A stretch of DNA of 64,000 nt from Apostichopus japonicus (taxonomy: Eukaryota > Echinodermata > Holothuroidea > Aspidochirotida > Stichopodidae). The stretch covers positions 13,293,501 through 13,357,500 of the forward strand of contig NC_092580.1 in NCBI RefSeq assembly GCF_037975245.1. The letters are read 5' to 3'. Position numbers and translations under genes: made by a program. Shown one piece after another: positions 1 to 11,967 of this stretch; positions within the stretch are counted from its first letter, which is position 1, and every line of letters begins with the position of its first letter. The notes below the pieces were generated by a model. The model saw only the letters and a list, made by a program, of their open reading frames with translations, had not been told where the DNA came from and ran no database searches.

Positions 1-642
1 AAAAATGCGTTGGAGTTCGATCCAACTTTTTTTCATCTGCAGGGGAATGGAGAAGAAAAAAACAGCGATCGGTTAACTTTTAGGCCCACGTCGTGGGATC
101 TTCCTTTGGGACTGAGCCCGGCGATCCACCAGAACCTCACCCCTCAAAATGAATGAATCGATTCATGATAGCTAGTTTAGACTATATGAATTTGATATTA
201 CAATGAATAAGTTATCCGATCCCCGTCGGCGCGTTTCGGCAAACGGTCGATCAACATTTTTTTGACGTCTGGCAAAATCTTGCGATCAACCGAACAAATT
301 TTTGCGACTCATTTTTGTCTCTGGTCCCATAGTTTGCGGACCGTCCTCTTAAAGTGTCGGTCGTTTTAAAAGTGTGAACGACAACCGTTCACGTATACCA
401 CCCTGAAAATATGGAAAGAGAGACGTCGCTGCCTTGCAGGTCTGCTGACGAAGGGAATGACGTCACAATTCTGATTTTCATCATTTCATTTGCCTTTTTT
501 TTTTACCGTCGTTATTTGAGACATTGATAATTATTTTACTCATAAGGCATAGTAAATCATAAGTTATTGAATCTTATTGTTAGTTAGTTAGTTTGATTGA
601 TGGTTTATTTATTTATTTATTTTTGTTTTGTTCTACATATAG
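1..642. other. Non-coding sequence upstream of the first visible Wnt16 exon
   Basis: This is probably intron of the Wnt16-like gene, because the first exon seen begins with a splice acceptor at 641-642 and the N-terminal part of a Wnt protein is missing. I looked for the preceding Wnt exon (the Cys-rich segment before GTKET) and did not find it. The only item of note is a perfect TGACGTCA palindrome at 458-465. Confidence 0.6.
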
Positions 643-935
643 GTACAAAGGAAACAGGTTTCGCTTACGCAATAACAAGTGCGGGAGTCGTCCACGCGGT
701 GACACGAGCATGCAGTGCTGGGAACATAACTGATTGTTCTTGCCACTTGCCGAAGGGTCGTCCAGGGAAGCCGGACAAGGAGACCCTACAATGGAGATGG
801 GGAGGTTGTAGCGACAACATTGTTTATGCCACACAAATTGCTCGAAAATTCGTGGATGCTGCTGAAGATGAGAGCGAGGAAAATGTTATTGTGACGAGCA
901 GAATGAATTTGCATAACAATGAACTTGGAAGACAG
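643..935 (+). CDS. wnt16: Wnt16-like ligand, penultimate coding exon
   Basis: This exon encodes the middle of a secreted, lipid-modified Wnt glycoprotein that signals through Frizzled receptors. The codon for the first Gly is split across the acceptor AG (641-642). The reading then runs GTKETGFAYAITSAGVVHAV, TRACSAGNITDCSC, WRWGGCSDNI, ARKFVDAAEDE and MNLHNNELGRQ, ending at donor gtatgt (936). These blocks are the conserved Wnt core. The GTKET start, SAGN(I/M)T(D/E)CSC and MNLHNNE wording match Wnt16 better than other subfamilies as I remember them. The exon ends in phase 0 exactly at the conserved Wnt intron after GRQ. The apparent Met start at 597 lies in the intron and is not real. Family certain; subfamily likely. 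Confidence 0.9.
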
Positions 936-1681
936 GTATGTCAGTGTTTTTTCGCTTTCATCCTACCCACTCTATCCCATCACACCCCACCAGCATTTCG
1001 TTTTATGTGAGTGGTATCAGGAGGTTTTTGGTGTTTTGTGTTTTTCATCCCTTTTATAGAGATTTACAAATGAGGGATATTTTAACTTGCTTTAAAAGGG
1101 TAAAATTAACCTCAGTAGTTAGCATATCAACAACTGTAGCCCCGATTAGTATATGCAAAGCAGTAGATTTGTAATTGAGTACAATGTCCCGAGTTCGAGT
1201 ACAGGGTCGAAAGTACGAGTATATACGAGTACAAATAAATTTACTCCAGTTCGAGTGTACGGACTTGACAAATACAAGTTTGCTCCTTTATGGTGTCATG
1301 GAAGTGCATCTTGCAAACATCTGGCGAGAAGAATAACAGTCCCGATCCTTATAAGGGTTCGCATATCACGGTATAGATAGCGTCATACCTTTGAAATATG
1401 AGGATAATTCAGCTCAATGGATAAACAGATATAATATAATTCCTCCCTCCAAGCCTCACCAACTCTATCCCAAGCACCCTTCCCACATCCCATCCTAAGA
1501 AAGCGCCGCAATATTTGGCATTGACATGTCAAACAAAGCTATAGGCTATATAGTTTCATAAACTCAAGCAATATTAGTACTTATTGTATTAAGTTTTTGT
1601 TATTAGTTTTTTATTATTTGACCTAAAGGTCACATCTCATCACATTTTGCACACACATATACATATCCATATGTACACACA

Positions 1682-1737
1682 TATAAATATATATATATAT
1701 ATTATATATATATATATATAAATAACATATATATATT
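1682..1737. repeat. TA-rich microsatellite
   Basis: Imperfect (TA)n tract with short interruptions, in the Wnt16 intron. Confidence 0.9.
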
Positions 1738-3256
1738 TTAAGGACGAAACAAGTTCGCGAACGTAAGAATTGAGAACCAAACTTTAAACACTAAATTGTT
1801 CCTCTTCATCATTTTATATATATTTTTCTTAAAGTTATTTCAAAACAGTTTGGGCTAATGTTTCCTTTTCTTAAATGCTTTAACAAAGATAACACTATTG
1901 TGAAAAAAATCCATCGACTTTTAGTACATTTAGGACAACAGCGAACCAAAAACTAGATGTGGGCAAAGCTAAGTTCATTGTTCTTCCAATGTTATCCATT
2001 ATTTTAATATAGTAAGGTCCGTTTTTTTTCTTCTTGCGGTCTTTCAAAAAGGACAGAACTCAGTTATTGACAACACGATACGTCTGGGTCAGTAGTGTTT
2101 ACTTGCTTAATATCTGTATAGAAACTGTTGCAAATGGATGGGAATTGAAGCCAGCAGGGTGACATTCCGTTCGCAGATTAAACTCAGCATGTCGATCAAG
2201 CAAAACCACGCTTGATATACATGTCCAAGTGGTATCTTAACCGAAGTTGAAATCTCTCTATAGTTAAACCTCTCTTCCTTTTATTAGGGTTACCCTTAAT
2301 CAAATTTAACATTGATTTCTTGGGATTTTCATGTTTGATAATGTTCCGACAGCTTGTCGATCTCGTTAGATGTGTTTTGTCACATTTATTACAAAGTAGA
2401 AACAGATGTACCGGCGAGGATAAAAAATAAATCGGAGGACGTGTTGGACTCTCAGAACAAAATTCAAAGACAACAAAGAAAAGACGGGATGTATTTTCTG
2501 CAGGAAAGTGCATAAAATTAAAGATCACTTTTTTTATTAGTCTATATTATGTAAATAATCACTTTCATTGAAAATGACATATTTCGATTCCGGACCGTAA
2601 TGATGTAAGTTTAATGAAAAAGTTTTATTTATAAATATTTTTGTACTTTTTCGGCAGGTTAAATATAATTATATATATATATATATTTGACCAGAACTGC
2701 ACACAATTCTCTAACTCACATTATATTGTCCTTTCCTTTCCCATTCCGTTTACATCAAGGAGTCAGTATGAGGGATGGGGTAGGGAGCTAGTTGCAGCTA
2801 GTTCTCAGCTATTCCCCCATTGAATTATGATGTTTACAATATTCTCATTCATAACGTTTGGGAACACAATCACAACTTTACAGATTCATTAGTGTATATG
2901 GACGCTGTATACATGTGGATCTGTGCATGTTACCGAATTGTTATACTTACAAAGCTTCAAAGTGTATGTGTGTTATCATCCCCCCCCCCCCCAAACAAAG
3001 TTGATATATAACGTTATTCATAACGTTCGTGTATAGTGCAATCACAATACAGGCAATCCGAGGCAATATGTGTATGAACGCTATAGAGGTACGTGTGGAC
3101 CTGTGCATTTAGCCGAATTTCTTATACTTACAAAGCTACATAGTTAATATGTTTGTAATGTTGTGCTCCTTTTCGCTTTATTTGTATATCCACGTTGAAG
3201 ATATATAACACATAACATCGTCGCTAGTTTTTTTTTTTTAACAATCTGTAATTTAG

Positions 3257-5514
3257 ATCCCAGCAAAAAATGTACCCTAATTTTACCGCGGTAAACTATG
3301 GTAAATGTGTGGTAAATAGGGTAAATGTGTGGTAAAATTGTGGTAAAATCAACCGTGGTACATTTACCACAGTTTTACCATGGTATTACCGCGGTAAATG
3401 TATGGTAAAAGTGCGGTACATTTACTGCGGTAAACTTACCGCAGTTTTACCATGATACTACTGCGGTATAAGTAGGGTAAAAGTGCGGTACATTTACTGC
3501 GGTAAATTTATCGCAGTTTTACCATGGTATTACCGCGGTAAAAGTGTGGTACATTTACTACGGTAAATTTACCACAGTTTTACCATGGTATTACCGCGGT
3601 AAAAGTAAGGTAAAAGTGTGGTACATTTACTGCGGTAAATTTACCGCGGTAAATTTACCGCAGTTTTACCATGATATTACTGCGGTATAAGTAGGGTAAA
3701 AGTGCGGTTCATTTACTACGGTAAATTAACCACAGTTTTACCATGGTATTACCGCGGTAAAAGTAGGGTAAAAGCGTAGTACATTTACTACGGTAAATTT
3801 ACCATAGTTTTACCATGATATTACTGTAGTAAAAGTAGGGTAAGTTTATATGGTACATAAACTACATATGTGAAATTCCTACAATTGTGCCATGATTAAC
3901 CACAGTAAAAATAGGGTAAAACTATACGGTGCAATTATACTATGGTAAATTTACCATAACTGTACCATGATTTTACCACAGTAGAACATATATGGGTCAC
4001 ACTATGAAACATGATGGTACATTTACAGCAATTTTCCATGATTTTGTCCCATATTTTTGCAATACTGATATGACAAACCTTTTGTTCTATTCATATCTTA
4101 ATGTTTGCAATATAAATTACCTGTGGATATGAGTTGAATAAAGAAGAGAGACAAACTGCTATTCTTATATGTATATAGTATGCATCTCTTTTCCTAAAAA
4201 AAAACAAGCAGAGGATAGATACATAGAGAATTCCTTCATGGAATCCCTGTTATATTTGAGAGGAGACAACAATTAATTCTTTTTTCATTATTAGGGAGAA
4301 CCTAAAAGCCTTTAAAATGAAAAAAGGAACTATATAAACTAGCACACATAAGGCATAACTTCTGTGCCTCAACACTGTGGCACACAAAAATTGACCAATC
4401 AGTGTCCTCAGATTTGGGTATTCTCTGTCAGGTCCATTAAATGACTTGACAAGTCTATGTATCTAATGGTCCCTGGTTCAAACCTCGGTGTCGACACTGA
4501 CGCCAATTTTCACCCCGCTCCTTTCTCGTGGTAGGAAAGTGGCTACACGCGGAAAGCGGTACTCACGTCCTTCGGAGGGGACGTTAAATTGCGGTCCCGG
4601 GAGCAGGACTACACACCCCTGCCTCGTTACTTCAGGGCACTATTCGAAAAGAGAAGGCGAGTTTCGCCGGTGTCCTTCCACGCACAAAAAACTTGGAACC
4701 TCAATAATTTCCGACTAAGGATTTCCTTAGTCTGCTGAAGCACCTTCGGGTGGAAGCGTAATACGAGGTGTATCATATCATATCATGAGTACTCCTTCCA
4801 TTTAAAACAAGTCTTTGAGGACAATAAGAGATCAAAAGTCCAATCTGGACTACCAATTAAGTCAAAAGAAGAGAGTCAGTAATCATACCATCTAGGGTAA
4901 TTGAAATTCAACAAAGCTTTCTCATGTGTGAAACCTCCATGGATTTGATGAATTAAAAACTGTTGCATTCTACAACTGAGGACTTACATGTCAGGCATAC
5001 AACCATTACAATAAGGGTAAAGGCATGTAGCCAAATTATGATACAGTACACTGATGGGTGAAATTCAAAGAAATATATGGTATATATACATGCTGATTGA
5101 AGTTAGGACAAAATCATGCACAATGTTAGGTAAAACTGTCCTACAATCTATGGTAAAAGTATGGTAAATTGAGGTAAAACTAAGGTAAAAGCGTGGTAAA
5201 TATACGGTAAAATTGGGGTAAAAGAACGGTAAAACTGTGGTAAATTTGGGGTAAAAGCGTAGTAAAAGTGTAGTAAAAGCGCGGTAAAAGTATGGTAACA
5301 CCGTGGTAAATTGCGGTAAAATTGGGGTAAAAGTGAGTTAAAACCATGGTAAATTTGTGGTAATTTACTGCGGTAAACCGCGGTTTACCGCGTCCATAGG
5401 GCCAAAACACCGCGGTAATGTACAACAAATTTACCGCGTTTTTACCCCGGTTTTACCGGGGTAAAAGTGTGGTATGTTACCTCGGTAAATTTGAGGTAAA
5501 TTTTTTCCTGGGAT
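3257..5514. mobile_element. 2.26-kb inverted-repeat element with GGTAAA/TTTACC subterminal arrays (probable non-autonomous DNA transposon)
   Basis: The left end starts ATCCCAGCAAAAAATGTACC. The reverse complement of the right end starts ATCCCAGGAAAAAATTTACC. Similarity continues inward to about 38 bases with some 32 matches, so these look like terminal inverted repeats. Just inside both ends (about 3285-4000 and 5130-5490) are dense arrays of GGTAAA and TTTACC in both orientations, often forming the palindrome TACCGCGGTA. In the left array a unit of roughly 60-85 bases recurs about seven times. The middle (4010-5090) is unlike the arrays, has no transposase-like ORF and holds a SINE-like insertion. 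No clear target-site duplication is visible. I cannot assign a superfamily. A large satellite-bearing MITE is the best description; an inverted satellite locus is the alternative. Confidence 0.65.
4440..4787 (+). mobile_element. SINE-like retroposon nested in the GGTAAA element
   Basis: A polymerase III B-box-like sequence (GGTTCAAACC) lies at 4475-4484. It is followed by a GC-richer body unlike its surroundings and then a short tandem tail of ATCAT units at about 4771-4787. This order (promoter box, body, simple-repeat 3' tail) is typical of tRNA-derived SINEs. The A box is not clear, so the left boundary is approximate. The ORF from 4488 to 4718 is read through this repeat and is not taken as a gene. 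Confidence 0.5.
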
Positions 5515-6532
5515 ATCATAAATGTATTATATACGCTCAATAAATGCAATAATGTATAACATAGATACACCATAAATCTCCAAGGACAATTATTGATTGA
5601 TGGCTGATAGTTAATCCATACATTCCTGCAAATTCATTTTACAGTAGACTATAGGCTGCTGTATATTATCGTGTTCTAGTTGGTTGCATTCTACAAACGG
5701 TACTCATCCATAATCTACACCCCCTCCCCCCCCCCCCAAAAAAAATGGCAACAGCCTTAAAATGCTTCTCATCTTTGACTGTTTCATTTTCATGAATATT
5801 TCACTAACTGTCACATGCACAAACGAAGTTATTACTCATTTCCTATAACATTTGCCAGGTGTTTTACAGTTTGAACATTTGATTTGAAGATAATCGTTTA
5901 AGTACAAACTTATCAGGTTACGGAGACATGGAAACGTCACGCACTGACGGAGTCCGTGGAAGAAAATTAATTTTCTTGAGTACTCTGTATTCGATATTAT
6001 TATTCCTGTAACGTTTAGAAGTCTAGTATCTAACAGTGTAACAGAAACGTATAGGCTCAGTAGGAGAAATACCTGTAGAGTAGCATTAAATGCTTGTTAA
6101 ACTATGAGCATCAGTAACCCACCAGTAATCTGACATGTTTTGTTTGTATTTATAGTCTAGCATTATTTCAAGGCACTGGTGATACTTTAAAGCACATATC
6201 GTCATAATTTCCTACGTTACCAAATGGTACATTGCTATATATAATGTTGGACTAAATGTGTCTAATAAAGTTGTAAGTAATGACTAATTAACATCCCATG
6301 GGTTCATAGGTCACCCAGTGCCTGTATATACCCCATCCCCCAACACGAAAATAGGACGTTTTTATATATTTACTGTTGGGGCACAGCTTCCATATGCTGC
6401 GTCAGGATGGTTACTCGTTTATGGATTATCCTTCGATTGATCGAAGGATAATCCAGTTCTGGTTGGGGATTGCAGGAAAGTACACGTTCACACGTTCTGC
6501 TATTTACTTGAAGCGGGAACATTTCGATGGGT

Positions 6533-6540
6533 TATATAAT
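6533..6540 (+). promoter_or_regulatory. TATA-like box upstream of a short ORF
   Basis: TATATAAT lies 79 bases before the ATG at 6620. AT-rich DNA is common here, so this is only suggestive. Confidence 0.2.
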
Positions 6541-6619
6541 TTCCTATAAGATATAGGCCTAAACTCATTTCTCAGTTATAAATGTTGCTTTCTAAGTCGT
6601 CCAGCTAACGAGTAAAGAC

Positions 6620-6688
6620 ATGGCGAAACAACTAAAAGCTTTGGTTGTGCTTATCCTTTGGGTGTCCTCAGTGTGTGGTAGTCTATAA
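6620..6688 (+). CDS. Short signal-peptide-like ORF (22 codons) inside the Wnt16 intron, function unknown
   Basis: The ATG sits in a good context (A at -3, G at +4). It opens a peptide with a basic start (MAKQLK), a hydrophobic core (ALVVLILW) and a small-residue cleavage-like end (VSSVCG), then stops at TAA 6686-6688. This is the layout of a secretory signal peptide. A possible donor (gtagtc) overlaps the end at 6678, so it could be the first exon of an unrecognised transcript nested in the intron. No partner exon was found, and splicing from that donor to the Wnt exon at 7960 would be out of phase. Chance is a real possibility. Confidence 0.22.
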   Translation: MAKQLKALVVLILWVSSVCGSL

Positions 6689-7959
6689 TAACAACCATGA
6701 TACCATATCCGACAGAAAGCACCGCAGTGCGTGAAGAGTTCTCTTGCCCCTAAAGACACCAACCTCGAAAAACAAGTGTCAGTTTTATTGGCATGAAGAA
6801 AACAAGAGGAATTATTAGAAATTACAATTTAGCCCTAGTGTTTCTATCCCGGTTAGAGAGAAAGACCATGGAACGAAGGGGTTACCATTTGTGTATACCG
6901 GAAACAGGTGCAATCACGGAAAGAGTTATAAAAACAAAAATATGTGAAAAGCCGTTTTTTTTTAAAGAATGTTTTAATGTAAGTACAATTATTGTATGTG
7001 AACTTATACCCAACGATGATGGCAAGTGTATAATTTGTGACCGCGTTATTTTACACATAGCCTAGCTAACGTTCAATTGTACAAAAGCAAGTTTATAGCC
7101 TAATGTTATTATATCGCCTTGACTAACATTACACCGTAGCTCTGCGGGGTCTCTATAAGTCATCTTATAGAACTAAATATGGTTACCGTGTGCGCCAAGA
7201 TTCTTGGGCTACTTACGGAACTACTGTAATTCTATTTACTCGTACTTTATCACCCGTCGAGAGTTCTCTAACTTCGTTGGTTTTGCATAATTTTGACAGT
7301 GATGAAGAAAGACACTGCGTCTGTTGGAGATCGTGGCCTCTCTCTTAGTTGCTAGGCCAACCCCTATGTCTTATTTCTGTTTAAAACTTGAAACAGTTCA
7401 AAATGTCTGCGACTCCGACAACTTAATTTTGATTCCTGGGCTGTTTTTATTTGGGGGGGGGGGGGGGGGAGGGATGGTATAGCTCGAGCTGTGATAAAGA
7501 ACCTTCTGGAAGTGGATCGGCCACACTGAAGTTTGACTCAAAATATATGTATATATATAGGTTTTTTCTTTCTTTTCATGTTAGTTTCTTCATTTCTTCC
7601 AAGATATACTTACCCTAGCAACCAACCCACCATGCTAGCAGACTTTATTTCATGCTGTTTTATGAAATCCGAATAGCTACTGCTCTCTTGGCTAAATAAT
7701 AAACTTTGAAATCATGACATTTTATGAATTCAGAAAGCAGGTTTGGAGTGTCAAGAAATGTAATATTTAATGATGTCAAACTGAGGGATTATATGTTTCG
7801 AAATGTCAGAAATAAGAACGTGTATCAGCTAAGAAAAAATCCATCTTGGCATTTTGTAATTCAACAACGAGACATGTTTTTCCCCCCTGATATAATAACA
7901 GAATTAGAATTTTCTGCGATAATTCAATATTGGCATCATCATGTTCTTTTCTTTTGTAG

Positions 7960-8430
7960 GCTATTGAACGTCAAATGAAGACGGCTTGCCGTTGCCATGG
8001 ACCGTCGTCGTCATGCACACTCAAGACTTGTTGGAAGTCGATGCCAAATATGAGGAAGATTGGTGATTTTATCAAAGACAGATATCAATCTTCGATACAC
8101 GTGACTTTTAAGAAGAAGAAAGGCAAATTAAAACCTCAAAAGGGAATGAGAGAAAGACGATCTATCAAAAAGGACAGTATGGTTCATATTTCTCAATCGC
8201 CAAGTTTTTGCAGACATGATTCAGCGCAAGGGATTCTGGGTACAAAAGGGCGCGAATGCAACAATACTAACGACGGTCCGAACAGTTGCCATAGGTTGTG
8301 CTGTGGACGAGGCTACAATATGCAAGAGGAAAGGATAGTGGACACTAAGTGTAATTGTCAGTTCGTTTGGTGTTGTAAGGTCAAATGCCAAACATGTGAG
8401 CACGTCAGGGAAGTAACCACGTGCAAGTAG
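7960..8430 (+). CDS. wnt16: Wnt16-like ligand, last coding exon
   Basis: The acceptor ttttgtag precedes AIERQMKTACRCHG in phase 0. This exon holds the acylation hairpin (CRCHGPSSSCTLKTCW), KIGDFIKDRYQSSI, a basic linker of about 40 residues, then the Cys-rich C-terminal domain: GTKGRECNNTNDGPNSC, CCGRGYNMQEERIVDTKC, WCCKVKCQTCEHVREV, ending TTCK plus TAG. The ending and the Cys spacing are standard for Wnt. KIG-x-(I/L)KD-(R/K)Y and the CK terminus fit Wnt16. The hairpin has SSS where most Wnts have SGS, and Pro before it. The serine that normally carries palmitoleate is kept. The exon encodes 156 residues and nothing in it is broken. Confidence 0.92.
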   Translation, partial: AIERQMKTACRCHGPSSSCTLKTCWKSMPNMRKIGDFIKDRYQSSIHVTFKKKKGKLKPQKGMRERRSIKKDSMVHISQSPSFCRHDSAQGILGTKGRECNNTNDGPNSCHRLCCGRGYNMQEERIVDTKCNCQFVWCCKVKCQTCEHVREVTTCK

Positions 8431-8614
8431 TCATGGTAACATGCATAAGCAGGCCTCCTTTAAACTGAGCCCGTTGCACCAATTTTATTAAAGAGGCTAG
8501 GCGTAGGCGACAGTAAGAGGTAACATTACTTTTAACCCCTCCCCGTCCCCCCACCCCCCTCATTCACCCATTCAACCCGTCCAGGCTCAGGTTTTGGCAG
8601 AAACATGTACACAA

Positions 8615-8669
8615 AATAAATGAGCAAGTTATAAGTCCACGTGGGAGATGCTGAGTTTGATTCAATAAA
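8615..8669 (+). promoter_or_regulatory. Candidate polyadenylation signals for the Wnt16-like gene
   Basis: AATAAA occurs at 8615-8620 and again at 8664-8669, about 190-240 bases after the stop codon, which is a sensible distance for a short 3' UTR. Confidence 0.45.
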
Positions 8670-10084
8670 GCACAAGCCTTACCAACATCATCGGTCCATC
8701 GCTGATAGAGGAGATAAAGTTCTGTCATGAACGAACAGCTAAGAAACATTTTATGCCATTTTAGAGATACCGTGACATGGTTTGAAGATTCCTTCATACG
8801 CAGGTCTGACGACTTGAGCAAGTATAAACATGACATCACTAAATGTGCTTCAAGTTTGAATGTTGTTACTCATTTATGTATTTGTTTATTGATTACAATG
8901 TTTAATCTCTGTAATGGATCTAAAATATGGAAACAGTTGTCACTATAGTTATTGGTTTTATAATATCAACACCGTGTTAAGATGATACCTTGTAAATATG
9001 GAAAGAATAACAAAGAGAAAGTAATGATTTCAGATAATAGAATCACTCTGACAGCACCCATTCAACCAGCTATCTCTATCACTGATTGACAAAGTCGACT
9101 TAACATCTGAGATTTCCCCCAAATGGAGCAAGGCTTTTTGCAGCTTTCTTTTAGGCTTTTGTTCATCACAAGGACCTCTATCATATAATAAGGGTTGTGT
9201 CTATTCTTAAGACTAAAAGTGCCCCCCCCCCCCGCCCCCGGCCGTCCCCAATAAAATTGATCCTGATGGCATTAACATGTGTTGAGGGTGGGGCGGGGCT
9301 AGGGTACCCCTGGTACGCCAGGCGGAGGTAAAATGTCGATGTATATATCTAAACTACATCTGTAGATACTGTCAATTTTGTAATAACATAAATATGTTGG
9401 TTACAGATAGGCGCCAGATATAAGCATTTGTAATATATGAACTTTTAATATAGTTGCGCCTGATAAATTTATAAAAGATCAATTTCTTTTCTGAAATAAT
9501 AAAGTATAAGCGTTTTTGCAAGACAACATTATTATTATCATTATTATTATCGTTATTACTAATATTAATATGTGTAACAGTATGTTTAAAATTTACCATT
9601 GTCGACTGCGTGTAGGCGTTGATATATGGAGTCTACAAAGTTAACATATATTTTAAATTTACTATTTAATTTATTTTGGTTGTTGTTGGGTTTTTTATAC
9701 TTGTGTATAGTGACTTAATTTGTCTCATTTGTTTTGAAATTTTAAAAAATGTATCCGTTTCGTAAATTTGTACAGCGTGAAGTTTGGTTACACATTTTTT
9801 GGTTATAAATTTCTATAATTCATTCATTCATAGTCGGCGTTCTTGAAACTTTTTTTGAGTTAGAGTCATCACCAAAGTGTTTTTTGTTGTTGTTTCTTCT
9901 CAATATCAAGGGAGATTAGCTCCTCTATCACACATTTGTTGATCAAGTTTAACTTAACGAAAAATAAAACTGTAAATGAACGATGAAATTATAAACAGTG
10001 CAGGAGCAAAGATATTACTGTGGCTAATTCTAACTGGCGCCCTCAGTAAAGAAATTGTTATACACTGGGGGTTTGCTCTATGAA

Positions 10085-10156
10085 GGGATGGATATTTCAG
10101 TTGGTAAAGCGTAGAGCTTGTAGTCCAGAGGTCACTGGTTCGAATTCCGTTCTAAC
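10085..10156 (+). repeat. tRNA-like relic (SINE head or tRNA pseudogene)
   Basis: TTTCAGTTGGTAAAGCG resembles a tRNA D-arm/A box and GGTTCGAATTCC (10137-10148) is a good B box at normal spacing. The acceptor strands do not pair and the T stem has a mismatch, so it is not a working tRNA. Confidence 0.45.
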
Positions 10157-11139
10157 TGTTTACCATTACTCCTAAATTTTCACTTGTATGAAATGACTAA
10201 GTCAGTTACTCGGGCAGCAATAAATGTTAAATGTCATCGTTTTATGCGCTAAAAGCATGAATAATGAAAAGTCAAGAAAAATGTTGTAAAGTTGTGTGAA
10301 AATGTCAACAAAGATAATAAAGAGCAAGGTAGTGTGGAATCATAAGCCTGCCCATTTTCCTTTTCTTGGATATAAGCTTCATACTTTTTAAAAATTATAA
10401 TCACTACCACAAGGTGTGAAATAATTCTCTGGGCGAAAGTATAGTTAATCTCATAGGATGTAATTGCTCTTAAGAGCCTGAATTTAATCATTTCTAATTG
10501 GACGTAAGAATTTCTGTTGATGTGACCAATGTCAGGTATAATGATTCTGCCAACATTTAATAATCCTCGGAGAATGTAATTTTCTAGGAATGTTACCTTT
10601 TCCATGATTGTAATAATTCTAATTATGATGATGTCTTCAATGTCATAGAGACGTAAGGATTTGCTAGGAGCTAAATTATCGCAAAAGAATGATAATGCTG
10701 CTACTAAAATGTGATCATTGAAAGTTAAAATTATTCTGTCATGATGCAGTCATGGCACAATGACGTAATTTGTTTTCTTAAATAATGTACGGATGCTAAA
10801 ATATGTAATCACATCTCACGCAGTGTAATCAGTAACCTCGAATGTTATCCCTCTATAGGATATGTTATTATTCTGACAACATTTATATGGAATCATTTCC
10901 ACTAATTTATCATCTTTCGCAAAATTACTCAATGGTTGCATGAATGTTATGGAATTATTAATTCATCATGTAAGCACTCTATGAACCTGTAATTATATAT
11001 CTACAAATGAATATCCAGGCGTGTCATCATTCTCACGTATGTTCAACTGTTCATGCGTAATGACATCGGTGCAACCATAGGCCCAATACATAGACCAATT
11101 CGGAGAGAAGCGATTAATCATGTTGACATGTGTTTCATT

Positions 11140-11967
11140 CAGGGGCGTATCCAGGGGGGGCGCAACAGGCGCGCGCCCCCCCTATTGGCCGTCACCAAAA
11201 AAAAAAAAAGTTTAGCAAAAAAAAAAAAAAAAAAAAAATTGATGACGACCTTTATGTGAGATGTCGGTATTGATATAGTACATATATGCACCCTCATAGT
11301 ATTCATATAGGCCCTATAGTAGGCCTACACACGTACATGTTCCCTCGAACAGCTGAGAATCTCATGTAACCAGGGTAATGCTTAATACACGTTTCACCTG
11401 GATGCCCTAGCAATCGGGACCTAGGAATGTAACTATGTGTAATTGTGTATTGCATGTGTATAGGCCTATAATAGCCTGCATGAGGCCATTTTCTTCATCG
11501 AATAATATAACAGAGCTCTCGAACATTCTAACGTTGCGCCTGAAACAAGATTGACAGGGGCAATTTTCCCAAAATGACACCCGAAATTAAAAAAAAAAAA
11601 GTATTTTGGATCCTGATTATGAGATATTTCGGACATGACATCCCTATTTTAAAGTTGGGTATATGCCGCTTGGAAACCTCGGGAAGTGCCGTTTCCGGCC
11701 ATCTAGAGGGTTTGTTAATCCCAAAATTTTCTTGTACGCTTCACGCCAACTCATGGTGGCGCTACGCTTAGATAGTCAAGAAGGTCATATCCCCCCCCCC
11801 CCCCACTCGGAAGTACGGATCGCCGCCCATGCATATGACACCATTTTGCATTTCAGCCCTTCTTTGAAAGCAAAAATTGTACACCCCTCTCCTTAGACCC
11901 ATCCCCCAGGACGGCGATCATTTATGCCTGGCGCCCCCCCTATTGGAAAATCCTGGATACGCCCCTG
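11140..11967. mobile_element. hAT-like MITE, 828 bp
   Basis: The ends are perfect inverted repeats of 16 bases, CAGGGGCGTATCCAGG, next to G-rich/C-rich subterminal stretches. The flanks share TCATT on both sides. This is shorter than the 8-bp duplication usual for hAT, so the superfamily is inferred from the terminus sequence only. The interior has poly-A tracts and a block (about 11650-11790) shared with the element at 14657-15544. No transposase is encoded. Confidence 0.7.

Larger units (their letters stand above)
936..7959 (+). other. Intron of the Wnt16-like gene, 7.0 kb, repeat-rich
   Basis: This phase-0 intron lies between the two Wnt exons, with donor gtatgt at 936 and acceptor ttttgtag ending at 7959. 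It holds a TA microsatellite, the 2.26-kb GGTAAA/TTTACC element, a nested SINE-like repeat and a short signal-peptide-like ORF, each listed separately. A CGAGTAC-rich patch lies at about 1180-1265. I see no further Wnt exon and nothing recognisable in 1740-3250 or 5520-6530. Confidence 0.85.

Noticed and set aside
597-642. Met-started hydrophobic leader fused to the Wnt exon
   Set aside because: It is AT-rich intron read-through; a good acceptor ends at 642 and the Wnt core starts there with a split Gly codon.
3280-4000. CRISPR-like array
   Set aside because: Repeats are palindromic hexamer clusters without fixed-length spacers, in an animal intron.
5065-5428. Repetitive Phe/Thr/Tyr-rich reverse-strand ORFs
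   Set aside because: They are translations of the GGTAAA array.
6793-7065. 90-codon ORF with six Cys, possibly joined to the leader at 6620
   Set aside because: No acceptor in a matching phase was found between the leader and this frame, and the composition is intron-like.
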